DNA of 64,000 nucleotides from Cepaea nemoralis (lineage: Eukaryota; Mollusca; Gastropoda; Stylommatophora; Helicidae). Shown here in pieces: positions 10,020 through 21,289 of the stretch (position 1 is the stretch's first letter; every line of letters begins with the position of its first letter). Position numbers and translations under genes: made by a program. The notes under the pieces were generated by a model. That model was not told where the DNA came from, did no database searches, and worked only from the letters and a program-made list of their open reading frames with translations. Location of the stretch: contig JACEFZ010011076.1 in NCBI GenBank assembly GCA_014155875.1, forward strand, positions 97,597-161,596, given 5' to 3'.

Positions 10020-11690
10020 CCTATCCATACATCACCCCACCCACACAACATCCCCACCTACCCACACACACGCGCACCAAGGGACACATACACACCCCCA
10101 CCTACCGACACACACGCACACCAAGGGACACATACATACCCCACCAACCGACCCATCCCCCTCCCGCACATCCCCCACCCACACACACTGCCCTCACCTG
10201 ATCCCCCAACCAAAACACACTCGCCACCCACAAACATTCCCCCACCAACCCACACATCCCACGCCCATCCACATCCTACCCCACACATCCTCTCCCCACC
10301 CACACCTCAAACCACCCATCCCCCAGCCACATCTCCATCATCAACAACATATTCCCCACCCACACACACAATCCCCCACCAACCCACACATCGCACATCC
10401 ACTCACATCCCCAAACCATACACACACATCCCCACCAACTGACATGTCCCTCCCCCCCCCACACACACACATCTCCCTAACCACCCATACATCCCCAATC
10501 CACACACACACACCCCACCACCCACACATACAACTTCCACCCACCCACACATGCCTTAACCTAATCCCCCACCACACAATCCCCCACCCGCACATCACAT
10601 ACACCCCCTACCACGCAATATTCTCAACCCACGCACCACACACGCACATATCCCTCACTAACACATCCCCACTTACACACCACACACATATCCCCCACCC
10701 AGATACCACATAATATTCCCACCCACACCCACACAGATACCCTTACCCATCCACCCCACATACCCCCACTCACACACCACAAAAATCCCCCACCCACACA
10801 CACACATACCTCACCCACACAATATAACCAACCAACACACCACACACCTCTCCCCACCCACACACGCATTCCCTACCCGTCCACCAACACACACTCACTC
10901 ACGCATACATCCTCCACTACGCACCCACACACCCCCACCCACCCCAACCAAACATCTCTCGATCACAATACTCCTACCCCCACACACATCCTCCACCCAC
11001 TCACACATCTCACCCCGACACATACAACTCCCTCACCCACCTACACATCCCTAAGCCACTCACACACCCCCACCCACACATTCCCCACCCACACACACAT
11101 CTCCCACCCACACTCCCCCACATACTTCCCCCAACCACCACAATCCCCTGTTCACCCACACATATACCCCACCCATACGCACATTCCCCGCACCCATCAC
11201 ACACACCCCCACACCACACACTATCCTCCACCCATACCACCACAAACATACCCTCCACCCAGACATCATTCACACATCCCCCACCAACACACCGCACACA
11301 TATCTCAAACCCACACACCATACACTTCTCCCCACCCGCCCTTCCATCCCAAATCCACCCAACACAATCCCCTACCCACACAACCCCGCCTCCCACACAT
11401 ACTTCCTCAAACCATCCACACATTTCCACCCACATAAACACACATCCCCTGCATCCGTCCCATACACATATCCTCCACCCATACACACATCCCCCACACC
11501 CATTCCAACACCCCTACTTTCACCCCCACACATCCATCCACACATCCCACCAACACCCACAAATACCACTACCTACCAAAACCCACACACCCCAACCCAT
11601 CCAAATGCATACCCCCACCCACACACCCCCACCCACACATATCCCCACACTCACACACATCCTCCACATACACTCACACTTCCTCACATC
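10020..11690 (+). repeat. degenerate C/A-rich minisatellite, almost free of G
   Basis: About 1.67 kb is built from variants of CCCCCACCCACACACA with interspersed CATCC and very few G. The minus strand is correspondingly G/T-rich with many GGGGG and GTGTGGGTGGGG blocks. Long frames across it (His/Thr/Pro-rich on plus, Gly/Val/Cys/Trp-rich on minus) are composition artefacts. Units are degenerate and I cannot fix one period by eye. Confidence 0.9.
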
Positions 11691-11853
11691 TAGACACATA
11701 CAAAATGTCTCACGTTAGTATTGAAACTAGTATGAACAAACTCCCACACTTTACTCACACACATACACTGACACTTGTCATGAGCATTCTCATAAAAATG
11801 TTAAACATGGAGAAAAATGTGTACATAAAATGTATGTGACGTAAAAGTAGTGA

Positions 11854-11868
11854 TGCTCTCTCTCTCTC

Positions 11869-11956
<88 letters not shown>
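11854..11956 (+). repeat. (CT)n then (CA)n microsatellite
   Basis: About 80 bases of CT followed by about 20 of CA, passing into degenerate CTCACTCA-type sequence to about 12110. Confidence 0.95.
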
Positions 11957-12242
11957 TCACTCTCACGCTCACACATTCACTCTTCCGCTCATTCATTCAC
12001 TCTCATGCATTCACTCTCCCGCTCATTCACTCTCACGCTCACTCATTCACTCTCACTGTCACTCGTTCTGTCTCTCATTCACACTCACTGACTCACTCGC
12101 TCAAACTACAGTAATGAACATGAGTTTATATTATGCATGATAAAATCAAATGGTATTTAACTGATAATATGACAGATGAGAATACACAAACATATGGATT
12201 CGCGTGTTACATAACATGCGTGTTACATGACATGCATCTGCT

Positions 12243-12245
12243 CAG

Positions 12246-12298
<53 letters not shown>

Positions 12299-12616
12299 CT
12301 TTCATATACACACACTCACACGCATGCGCGCGCTCACACACACACACACACTAACACATCAGCTCTCCCACTGTCTCACTCTCTAACACACAATCCTTCA
12401 CACACACTCACTCTCTCAATCACACTCTCTCACACATACACATACACATGAACGCATGCACATGAACGCATGCACGCACGCATACACTCCCTCACTCACT
12501 CTCACACATACACGTACGACACATTCCCCCACCATTTCTCGCTCAATCACTCTCTCCACACACACGCATGCACGTGCGCACACACACATTCACTCTCTCC
12601 CTCTCACTGACACCCA

Positions 12617-12708
<92 letters not shown>

Positions 12709-12720
12709 CCCACACGCACA
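12243..12720 (+). repeat. cluster of (CT)n and (CA)n microsatellites
   Basis: CT runs at 12243-12293 and 12617-12705 are separated by degenerate CA/CTCA sequence. They abut the repeat tail of the minus-strand LINE that ends at 12725. Confidence 0.95.
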
Positions 12721-12795
12721 CACATATATAGTGAACAATTATAGTTAAACAATTATAATGAACAATTATACTGAACAATTATACCAGTAAATGAA

Positions 12796-13527
12796 TTATG
12801 GTGGCATATAGTCGGTATGGATTAAGTATTGAAAGAGTTTTCGGTTAAATGTGTAGGGGCTCATTGGAGTTTTCAGATCTGGAGGCAGATCATTCCATAA
12901 GTGAGCACCAGAATAGGCGAAACATGTTTTGTATAGGTCCAATCTAGGCTTTGAGACATGTAACAAATTTAGGCGCTTGCTGTTCATTGCATTAGATTGA
13001 ATCAGCGGCAGAAGATACTCTGGGGTATTTTGAGATATAATTTTATTCACTAATTTGGCTTTGTTGAAAAGGAAGCGCTTTTGTAGTGGTAGAAGTCTTA
13101 GATAACTGTACAAATTATTACTTTCAACGTGCTTTATGTCAGAAACCAGACGAATAGCGCGGTTTTGTAGAGAACATAGTCGTTTTAAATTAGATTTAGG
13201 GCAACCATCCCAAACTGTGGAACAGTAATCGAGATGTGATTGGATATAGCATGTATAGAATATTTTTCGTGTGCTTTCGTCCAGGAAGTACTGAATTTTA
13301 GCAAGTTGGTAAACTTTTTGTGCTATTTTCTTGGTAAGAGCGTGAACATGAGAGCTCCAGTTCAAATGGCTGTCTATTAAAAGCCCTAGTGTTTTATGTT
13401 CAGTCACATTAACTATTGGTAACGTGCCCATGCGGAGTTCGAGCGGTGATCCAGTTATGGCTAGTGTCTGTAGTTTTTGTCTGGTCGTTATTAGCATGGA
13501 TTTGGTTTTGTCGATGTTAATTTGCAT
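12796..13527 (-). pseudogene. LINE RT thumb and C-terminal domain
   Basis: The 243-codon frame contains the post-catalytic RT region (INIDKTKSMLI, HKTLGLLIDSHLNWSSHV), the SHLDYCSTVWDGCP segment, and the terminal AYSGAHLWNDLPPDLK typical of CR1, L2 and related clades. It continues the frame at 13491-14165 after a shift; its ATG is internal. On its own it is catalytically incomplete. Confidence 0.85.
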
Positions 13528-14165
13528 GCGGTTTTCATTGCTCCATCTAGTAAGATTATCAAGTTCTTTTTGTAAAGAATTCTCTTATTCACTACGGTTT
13601 TCTTGACATTTCCACTCACATATATAGTACAGTCGTCTGCGAATAGATCACAAGTTGTATTGATATATAAAGGAAGATCATTAATATAAACTGCAAAAAG
13701 CAGCGGACCTAGTATTGAGTCCTGAGGCACACCAATATTAAGCTGTGTGGGTCTTGATAGACAGTTGTTGAAGGACACAACTTGTTGCCTGTCGGATAGA
13801 AATGACGTAATTATGTTCACCATGTTGGTGCTTGTCTTCATTTGCTTTAGTTTTCTAATTAAAATATCGTGATCTACCATATCAAAAGCTTTTTTAAAGT
13901 CTACAAACACCGCTCCACAAATTCTACCGTTGTTGATGTTTAAGTGCCAGTTATCGGTCATTTTTGTTAGAGCACTATGGCAAGAATATTTAGGTCGAGA
14001 CCCAGATTGACTGTTAATTATTAGATCATTGTTAATTAAATGGTGTAACGTTATTTTATGAATGTGTTTTTCTAGTGGTTTTGATAGCGACGATAGTAAG
14101 GAAATAGGTCTATAATTACCCAAAACGCTATTATTGATTGAGCCATTTTTAATAAGCGGAAACAC
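13491..14165 (-). pseudogene. LINE RT fingers and palm
   Basis: The frame holds NYRPISLLSSLSKPLEK (residues 17-33), FVDFKKAFD with Asp89, GVPQDSILGPLLFAVYIND (about 145-163) and the catalytic FADD at 175-178. The QDS replaces the more usual QGS. It loses frame after the catalytic box and joins 12796-13527. The upstream end is truncated, with no endonuclease. Confidence 0.85.
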
Positions 14166-15039
14166 TTTAGCAATTTTAAATGCAGATGGAAAGTAGTTTT
14201 TGGCCAGGCACTGGTTATATATGAACGTTAAGGACTCGCTAATGACTGGTGCAGCATGATGTTAGTAGTGGTGCACCATGATGTTAGTAGTGAAAAGGAT
14301 GATCTTCTATATGGACTAGAGCATACAATTATGGGTGTGCAGTGTTCTTGTGTGGGTTTGGCCACCATGAGAAATCATACGATGTTGTTTATTCTGACCA
14401 TTTTGTGGGTACGGGTGGAAGATGTTAAACACATTTTGAAAAAGGCAAAAGACACAGCACCAGGGCCCGATGGGGGCAGGTATGGCCACATGAAGGGTTT
14501 GAGCGATGCAGACCTGGAGGAGATGACTGACTGCTTTAACCAGAGCATTAGGACAGCATCAGTACCGCAGGATTGGGTGCACAGCTATCTCATCCCTCTC
14601 CCAAAACCATTCAAGGATCTGTCAAAGCTTTAGAATCATCACCCTTCAAAATACATTTGGGAAGGTTCTAGAGAAGATAGTCGCTGTCAAGCTGCAAGAC
14701 TTTTTGGAGAGCGGGAAGCTTCTTCCAAGAGGCCTGGGGAGCAACAGGCCAGGAAAAGATACCTGGTCAAATGCAGCCACTTTTGCTTTTGACGTTTATG
14801 AGGGGTTCCAGAGTAGACAAGAAACTGTGACGGCAGCGCTTGATCTCGAGGATGCGTACAATAGAGTTCGATATGATATTTTGATGACCGCACTGATGGA
14901 GAAGGGGGTCAATCCCTGGTTGGTGAAATGGATAGCAGCCGTCCTAGCACTCTCGTCGGGTTGCTGTCCGTTTGGGTGAATGACCTAGGAGCCACATATT
15001 TTAACCCCGGGACTGCCACAGGGATCTGCAGTCTCACCG

Positions 15040-15615
15040 GTGCTCTGTAATGTGTATACGAGCAAGATTGCAAACTTAGAAGCACCAGGGGTTGGAAGAA
15101 TACTAACATTTGCAGATGATATTCTTGCATATAGGCAGGGGAGAGATAGGGAGCAAACAGTCCAGGAGCTACAGGCGACAGTAGACAAAGTGATTGACTG
15201 GTGCACTGAAATGAGTGCTGTCATCCACCCGGAAAAGGCGGCTGTTTTGTGGTGCTCTCTGGACAACAGGATTGTGAAAGCGGATGTCCCAAGCCTCGCG
15301 ATAGATGGTAGAAATGTCAGCAGAGAGAACAAACTGAAGTATCTGTGGATCACATTTGACAGGAGCCTATCCTTCAAGGACCATGTGGAGACGGTTGTGA
15401 CAAGATCTCAAAAGGGACTCAGTGCACTTAAAACTATGGCTGCAATGGACACAGAGCAGAGAATGCTTTTCACACTATACCAGCACTTGATTCTCTCAGT
15501 AATTGATTATGGATTAGGTCTGCTCACTGTCTCAGAGAGTCAGCTGGTGAAGTTAGAGCGCATACAGAACGAGCTACGCGGGTCATTCTGGGATGCACTA
15601 GAGACACCCCAGTAG
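15040..15615 (+). pseudogene. LINE RT palm and thumb segment
   Basis: A 191-codon frame with FADD at residues 24-27 and a post-catalytic region including IHPEKAAVLWCS and LKYLWITFDRSLSFKDHVE. It ends at a TAG after ETPQ; related sequence continues in another frame to 15760. The upstream RT fingers lie at 14403-14979 in other frames, so ORF2 is broken in several places. Confidence 0.85.
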
Positions 15616-15773
15616 TGTGTATGCGTTACATCCTGGGTCTGCCGAGTGTTGCTGGTAGGCTCAAGGTGATGCAGGCGAAGGCATACCTCAGAGTAGCTGC
15701 AGACACATACCACCCACTGCATGAGGCGCTGGACGCAGTTAAGGGTTAGCGACTGATAAGAGGGAAATCATGG

Positions 15774-16628
15774 ATGGCTCAGGCAGAGGATACGATCAGA
15801 CAGGTGTGCCTCTTGGAGAACATTAAGCGTGGAGAGGAGTGGGTCAGAGTGCCAGAGGAGCAGACAGAATTGTGCAGAGTTATAATCTCACTAAGCCGGG
15901 AGTGCAGGGAGTGGCCAGCAGGGAAAGTGGAAGTGGAAATCCAGCAACTAATTAAGGACAATGCTCACTCGGGTGATGTGATTATCTACACAGATGGTTC
16001 GGTGTCAAGAGGTGAGAAAAGTGGCTGGGGGTTCATAGCCAAAGCCAATGGTCGACGTTTGGGGCAGGAGAGCCTGGTTTATGATACCACAACATCCAGC
16101 TTAAAAATGGAGGTGGAGGTGGTCACTGCGGCTCTCCGCTGGATGGAGAATACGACATACACACACATCGTGATTGTAACTGACTCAGAAAGCATGCTGA
16201 CGAGGGTGAGGACGGGCAGGCTTCGTGCGGTGTGGCTTGCTTCGCTTTGGAGGTCACGGGTGACAAGCATCGGCTGGATCTTTTCTCCGGGGCATGCCGG
16301 TGTGCTGGGAAATGAACAGGCGGACAGATTGCCTGGCTCTGCAGAACTTGGTGGAGTATTGATACATGACAAGGCAGTTCGTGGTTGCGGCCTTGTGGGA
16401 GCACGTGCACACCTCGGAGGAGCAAATGGATTACCATGGTCTGGCAAGAATAGACAGCGAAGAGTGACGAGGGGATCTGGCCGACGCTCAACGCTCAGAG
16501 GAAAGGCGAGACAGACGTATAATCAGATTTCTACTGGTACTATTAGTGTTGGAACTCTTCGCTGGCTGCTGAGGATGAGGACGGAGCGCTTATGGGAATG
16601 CCCCGAACGCTGTGATGTCGATTCCTAA
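15774..16628 (+). CDS. LINE RNase H domain (C-terminal part of ORF2)
   Basis: The 284-codon frame carries a complete RNase H signature: Asp74 in IYTDGSVSRG, Glu113 in LKMEVEVV, Asp137 in VTDSES, and the FSPGHAGVLGNEQADRL block with Asp184. It would remove the RNA strand during target-primed reverse transcription. The tail RWLLRMRTERLWECPE matches the related tails at 6.2, 36.4 and 39.1 kb. ATG 15774 is internal to the original ORF2. The catalytic set is intact although the RT upstream is broken. Confidence 0.85.
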   Translation: MAQAEDTIRQVCLLENIKRGEEWVRVPEEQTELCRVIISLSRECREWPAGKVEVEIQQLIKDNAHSGDVIIYTDGSVSRGEKSGWGFIAKANGRRLGQESLVYDTTTSSLKMEVEVVTAALRWMENTTYTHIVIVTDSESMLTRVRTGRLRAVWLASLWRSRVTSIGWIFSPGHAGVLGNEQADRLPGSAELGGVLIHDKAVRGCGLVGARAHLGGANGLPWSGKNRQRRVTRGSGRRSTLRGKARQTYNQISTGTISVGTLRWLLRMRTERLWECPERCDVDS

Positions 16629-16682
16629 ATCAATCTATCAATCAATCAAACCATTTCTGGGTTGATATTCTTCTATTGACAT

Positions 16683-18879
16683 TGTCACGAAAATAAGCTT
16701 GATGTTCGATCAATGACAACCAAGACCCGACATTAGTCTGCAAAAACAAGCAACCCTTTGATGTTGTATGGAATGAGAAAAATACGTCGCGTCAAACTGT
16801 CTGCCTACGGTCGGCATTTCTGTATGATGTGGTTTGTTCGAGAAACAAATACGTCGCGTTACAATGTCTACACCGGTCGGCATTTTGTTAACAAATTGTT
16901 GCTCGAGACGAACAAAGGCGTCATCTGTCTGCAGGGCGGGAGACGGCTTTTGAAGTGATAGACGGAATGTCTGACTAGAAGTCGGATGGAGTCTGTGATG
17001 TGGGGAGAAGGTCTCTGGCTCACAGACAGCCAGGATCTTTGTTGTATGAGACAAAGAATTCCCCAGATGAAAGTGAACTGGATGGCGGATTGATTCCAAT
17101 CAGTCGAAAACAGGCGGAGAAAACCAGACTCTGGACTGATTGGCGTCTAGACTTTTTGGTGACGTCACTCCAGCCCAATATAACAAGTGTTGCGGTAAAC
17201 AAGGTGAGTTAATCGATCAAGATTTCTGAAGTGGGAAAGATCGGTGCAGTTTTCCGAGTTGTGTTCAATGAAAGAAACTAGGGTGTCAAATTGTTGATAT
17301 TTATTGGCGGACATAGATCCAGTCTGTGATTGCCTAGTTTCGATTAGCAACCGGAATAGGCATATGGTAGGCTATTAATCATATCTAACTTAGAGTATGA
17401 TTAGGAATAGAGTACAGTACTGTGCGGTGATATAATGTATTATAGGTGCGGTGATATAATGTATTATAGGTGTGGTGATATAATGTATTATGATTAGTGA
17501 TAGAATGTTCTATAAGTGCGTTGCTAGAAAGTATCATAGGAGCGTCGGCACTAGTATCCTATTGTGTGGCTTCAACTAGCTTGAGTGATATATCATTTTA
17601 CTCAGGGATTTGAGGACAATGTAGTGGAATAATAATTAGAGAGATTAAAGATGGTTGAGAGGGAGGAGAGGAATGTGAAATGGTAGGATCTTCCAGTAGG
17701 GCATCTGCTGGGTTTCTACCCGTTCCTTTATTCTTTCCTAGTGTTGCCATGTCTCAGATCATATGATGAGTTATTTGGCCGTTTGACAAAGATCGGATCT
17801 CTGTTATAGATCTGAGTGCTGCTATTGGCCTACACTCACTTAATTCCGGCCAGGACTGAGTTGCCCTCACCATAGTATTCTCTATTCTACAGGTTCCATT
17901 TACAGGTCCACGTATGTGTGCTATGATTTTCAACAGTGAAGCTAACACATTTTAGAAGAAGATGGCTCAGAATTTGAAGACAGAAGTTGCTGAGAGGCCG
18001 CTACATTGGGCTTATACCCAAGTTGGTTTGCGGGAACCTGGCTTCTGCTGAGCAGGACATGCTGATGAGATTTATGTTTAGCAAGTGATAGTTGTATCAC
18101 TGAACAATCAGAACATTGTAGATATACACTACTGATACTAGGAACATTCATACAAAATTTATACTGATACCTAGAACATTCAGAGTGTGGTGTTAATATT
18201 GGGAATCTTTAAAACCAGTGACACTAGATCCATTAAGATTTCCCCAGTAACAGTGACAATAGGGTTAGATTTTTCTGATTAACAATCAGTTAAATAACAG
18301 AGGAAATTCATAGTGGGAATCAGATTGAAGACTCTCATTAGACAGTGTTTGTCATGGGTGTCCAAGCATCCTAGTGGTTCAAGAGACAACGGAGGAAGTC
18401 TTCACGTGACAGGAGGAGCATACCCTTGGTGAGGTTGCTTGTCTGGAATACATGGTGCTAGTGTGTTCTCAGCACAGTTATGAGAATGACTATACTCCTG
18501 AACACTGATCTGAGTCTATATACACTTTAGAGTATACGTCACACATTCTACACCTTATATACACACATACACTTCTCCTACATATACTCTTTGCTTTAAT
18601 AAATTTCGTGTTTTTATTTGTTGAAGCTAGAGTTGTCAAGTATGTTATGTTGGGGAAGAATGAGAGGGGGCATGATCCAGGAGTGAGTAAGAGTGAGAAG
18701 AAGGTGTCTTCAGATTGAGGGAGTGTTGTGGACGGAGTCTGCTGGATATCTCCAGGATAGAGATATTGAATTAAAACAAATGTGGGTGTTGATTCCCCTC
18801 ACTCCAGGGACGACACTAAAGTGGTAAAGAAGAACAAATAACTACTACGACATTCATTCTTTACACACACGACATTTAT
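16683..18879 (+). repeat. 5' LTR of copy 2
   Basis: It starts TGTCACGAAAATAA and ends near ACACACGACA (18865-18874), with a few further bases shared with the 3' LTR. It is about 2.19 kb, long for this class. It includes a CRE-TATA promoter block (17160-17184), a 24-bp tandem repeat in three copies (17422-17493) and AATAAA at 18598-18603. It differs from the 3' LTR at scattered sites, which I estimate by eye at 2-3%. Confidence 0.9.
17160..17184 (+). promoter_or_regulatory. LTR promoter: CRE plus TATA
   Basis: A perfect palindromic TGACGTCA (17160-17167) lies 12 bases upstream of TATAAC (17179-17184). The 3' LTR has the same CRE (23386-23393) and a better TATAAAAA (23405-23412). CREB/ATF-type factors bind TGACGTCA; this suggests stimulus-responsive transcription of the element. 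Confidence 0.6.
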
Positions 18880-18897
18880 TGGGGGCTAGTAATCGTG
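18880..18897 (+). other. primer binding site
   Basis: TGGGGGCTAGT begins within a few bases of the LTR end. PBSs begin TGG because they pair with the tRNA 3' CCA. The first eight bases equal those of retroviral tRNA-Pro sites, after which the match fails, so the primer tRNA is uncertain. Confidence 0.5.
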
Positions 18898-19254
18898 ATC
18901 TTTGGACAGCGGGATCTTTCGTACAACAGGAACTTTAGACAACGGGATCTTTCATAGGCGGGGTCTTTTAACCCTGGGACCTTTTGACACGGGATCTTTA
19001 GTTAGAGGATGGAGATATCCTATTAGTGAGAATCCAGCTAGAGTGAATGTGGATAGGGGATAGGACTTATCTTACCTGTTCACACTTCATACGTCTGCAT
19101 AGGTCTGTGGTCCTGATTCTACTCTTGTCGCTGAGTGATTGTGTTGTGTTGTGTGGTGTGTTATAAAATATATAGATTAATTTTATTTGGTCATTATCTA
19201 TATATTTGTTTAGAGAAAATCTATACTCTATCTGCTGAGTTACCTCTCTGAAAA
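18898..19254 (+). other. untranslated leader between PBS and gag
   Basis: No frame is supported. The start contains repeated phrases around GGGATCTTT (near 18909, 18940 and 18981), a possible packaging or dimerisation region by position only. Confidence 0.4.
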
Positions 19255-20741
19255 ATGGCCACTCCTAAACTGACTACGGCAGAACTAAGGGAAAAGGGGG
19301 AAGAAATGGGATTGTCGGGTTCTGCACTAACAGATTACGTACAGGAGGTGGAGAGGGAGTATCGTCAAGCAGAAAGGGAAGATTGAAAGGCTGAGTTGGA
19401 ATTGAGAAGGATGGAGTTAGAACAAGCAGCTAAGAAACTGAAAGCAGAACAAACTGCTAAGAAATTGGAGAACAAGCTGCTAGGCAATTGGAAGCAGAAC
19501 AAACTGTTAAGAAATTGGAAGCAGAACAAGCTGCTAGGAAATTGGAAGCAGAACAAAGCTGTTAAGAAATTGGAAGCAGGGCAAGCCATGAGAAGGCTGG
19601 AAATTGAAGCTGAGCAGGCATCTAAAAAACTGGAAGCAGAGCAAACTGCTAAGAAACGTGAGGTTGAGCAAGCTGCTAAGCAACGGAAAGCGGAACAAGA
19701 GGATCAGAGAAGGGAGCACGAGTACCGAATGCGGGAACTCGAGCTTAAGAGGCAATCTAGTGGGGAAACTGAGGGAGCAGTGGGAGGTTCCTCTCTCCCT
19801 GGCTCAACACCAGTAGGTGGACATAGCTACCATGCTATGAAGTTCCCTCTAGCGATCTACGAAGGAGGACAAAGAGAAGATTGACCAGTACCTTCAACGC
19901 TTTGAAGCTATGTCGGTTGCTATGGGTCGGGAGCGTGATAAATGGAATCTCAAGCTATCCCATGGATTACGCGGGACCGGTTACGAGGTTTATTCTCGCC
20001 TGCCACCAGGACATGAGAACAATTATGACGGGTTGAAAACGGCTCTGCTGAAACGATTCGAAGTTACGTCACATACCTACCGGAAAAAAATTTTGGGGAG
20101 CGAAACGAGAACCGGGAGAGTTGTTCGCCGCCTATAGTCTGCGTCTTGAAAGCCTATCTCCATAAGTGGATGGATTTGGCTGGGTTCGCGCATGACTATG
20201 AGAGTCTGGAAGAACTCATGGTAGTCGACCAGATGCGGAAGCAAATGTCGAATCCTCTCAGGACATTCTTGGGAGAACAAGGGGCGGAACGAATCGACAT
20301 GGTGACGAAATTGGCAGAACGGTTCGTCGAGGTCCATGGGGAGGCAGCAGAAAACCTTTCTACCAACACCAAAAGTCAGGAAAAACATAACCTGAATAAA
20401 GCCAAGAGCACAGGAACTAAGAAGGTGGAACCATATGTCAAAACTTCAGAGGAGGATTTGGAGAAGACGAAGGGGGAAAGCAAGAGTACTTCGAGCTCTA
20501 CACAAAAACGACCATGGTCGGAGAAGTGGTGTTCGATTTGTAAGTCGCCCTCTCACAATACGAGGGAATGCAGATCGAAGGCTAAGAATCCTCACTTCGC
20601 GGCATGTCAAGTGACTTCAAGGGAGGTGGATACTGACAATGCCAAGGTCGACAAGGATGCTCACCAGCAGGAGAGCTCAATAAAGTCCGGCACAAGAAAA
20701 TCTAGGACAGGGAAATGGTGCAACCTACTGCAGGTCAAATA
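19255..20741 (+). pseudogene. gag: gag of copy 2
   Basis: ATG 19255 opens a short SAP-like N-terminus (LTTAELREKGEEMGLSGS), stopped in frame by TGA at 19384. It continues with a Lys/Glu-rich helix made of 27-bp repeats (KLEAEQAAR-type nonamers, 19440-19640) that contains a frameshift, then a capsid-like region (GRERDKWNLKLSHGLRG at 19925; LKTALLKRFEV). A zinc knuckle CSICKSPSHNTREC (CX2CX4HX4C, about 20530-20571) marks the nucleocapsid. At least four frame breaks occur. Gag would form the particle and bind the element RNA. Confidence 0.85.
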
Positions 20742-20769
20742 AGCACAATGCTATTGACTGCAGGGGAAA

Positions 20770-21271
20770 GTCAGGAGACACCCAATTCGTCGTGTGACCC
20801 GGGAAACCTAAGGTTGAGCCCACTAAACAGGTCGAGGCCGAGGGAGAGACTCCAGACCAGGATAAACCACCTGTAGTGGAATTGGTAGAAGTTAACGGTC
20901 GTCAAGTGGAGTGTTTGTACGACACAGGGCTGGACGGGGAGGCCGTGATTTCTGCGGATCTGGTACATCCAGAACAATTCACATATGAGACCATGGAGAT
21001 ACAGCCTGCACAGAAGAGTGCTGTAGCCATGAAATTGCCCATTGCCAGAGTGGAGATTCGGTCAAGATATGTCACCGGCACCATCAAGGCCGCTGTGTTG
21101 ACTGATCCCATTTTCCCCGTAATTCTCGGTTGCCGGTATGTCTTTCTGGGAATGCCCAGGGAGCCAATCCATATGGGAGCAATACAGACTCGCTCTCAGA
21201 CGAGAACGAATGAGGCAGAAGCAAATGTGACTAACCCACTGCCAGGGGAGTTGCGAACTGCCCAGAGTTAG
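20770..21271 (+). pseudogene. aspartic protease region of copy 2
   Basis: The frame at 20876-21271 has VNGRQVECLYDTGLDGEAVI, the DTG active-site triplet of a retropepsin (Leu follows where Ala or Ser is usual), and a second strand PIFPVILGCRYV that fits the flap-to-ILG motif. The protease cleaves the Gag-Pol polyprotein. It lies between the zinc knuckle and integrase, as expected. The frame closes at TAG 21269 before integrase. Confidence 0.8.
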
Positions 21272-21289
21272 GATGCTACTCTACGTCCT

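Larger units (their letters stand above)
12725..14253 (-). mobile_element. 5'-truncated CR1/L2-like LINE
   Basis: The minus strand carries RT and the C-terminal domain but no endonuclease. The coding part is followed by a tail of four imperfect ATAATTGTTC units (12725-12785), the 3' terminus of the element. One frameshift near 13.5 kb splits the ORF. The 5' junction near 14253 lies in a short duplicated sequence (GATGTTAGTAGTG at about 14258 and 14280). Confidence 0.85.
14390..16650 (+). mobile_element. RT-RNase H LINE, 5'-truncated
   Basis: RT pieces in broken frames (VKHILKKAKDTAPGPDGG at about 14430; LDLEDAYNRVRYDIL at about 14842; FADDILAY at 15112) are followed by an RNase H domain. The element ends at WECPERCDVDS and a short AATC-type tail (16627-16648). 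RNase H places it among I/Jockey-related LINEs that carry that domain. The next element, the 5' LTR of copy 2, starts only about 35 bases later. Confidence 0.85.

Noticed and set aside
9727..10713. 328-codon His/Thr/Pro-rich frame
   Set aside because: It runs from an ATG microsatellite into the C/A-rich minisatellite; composition alone keeps it open.
10020..11690. Telomere
   Set aside because: Units are degenerate, internal and do not match any animal telomere repeat.
16670..16683. Target-site duplication for copy 2
   Set aside because: Flanks at 16670-16682 and 25080-25092 share only short AT-rich similarity and no clean 4-6 base match.
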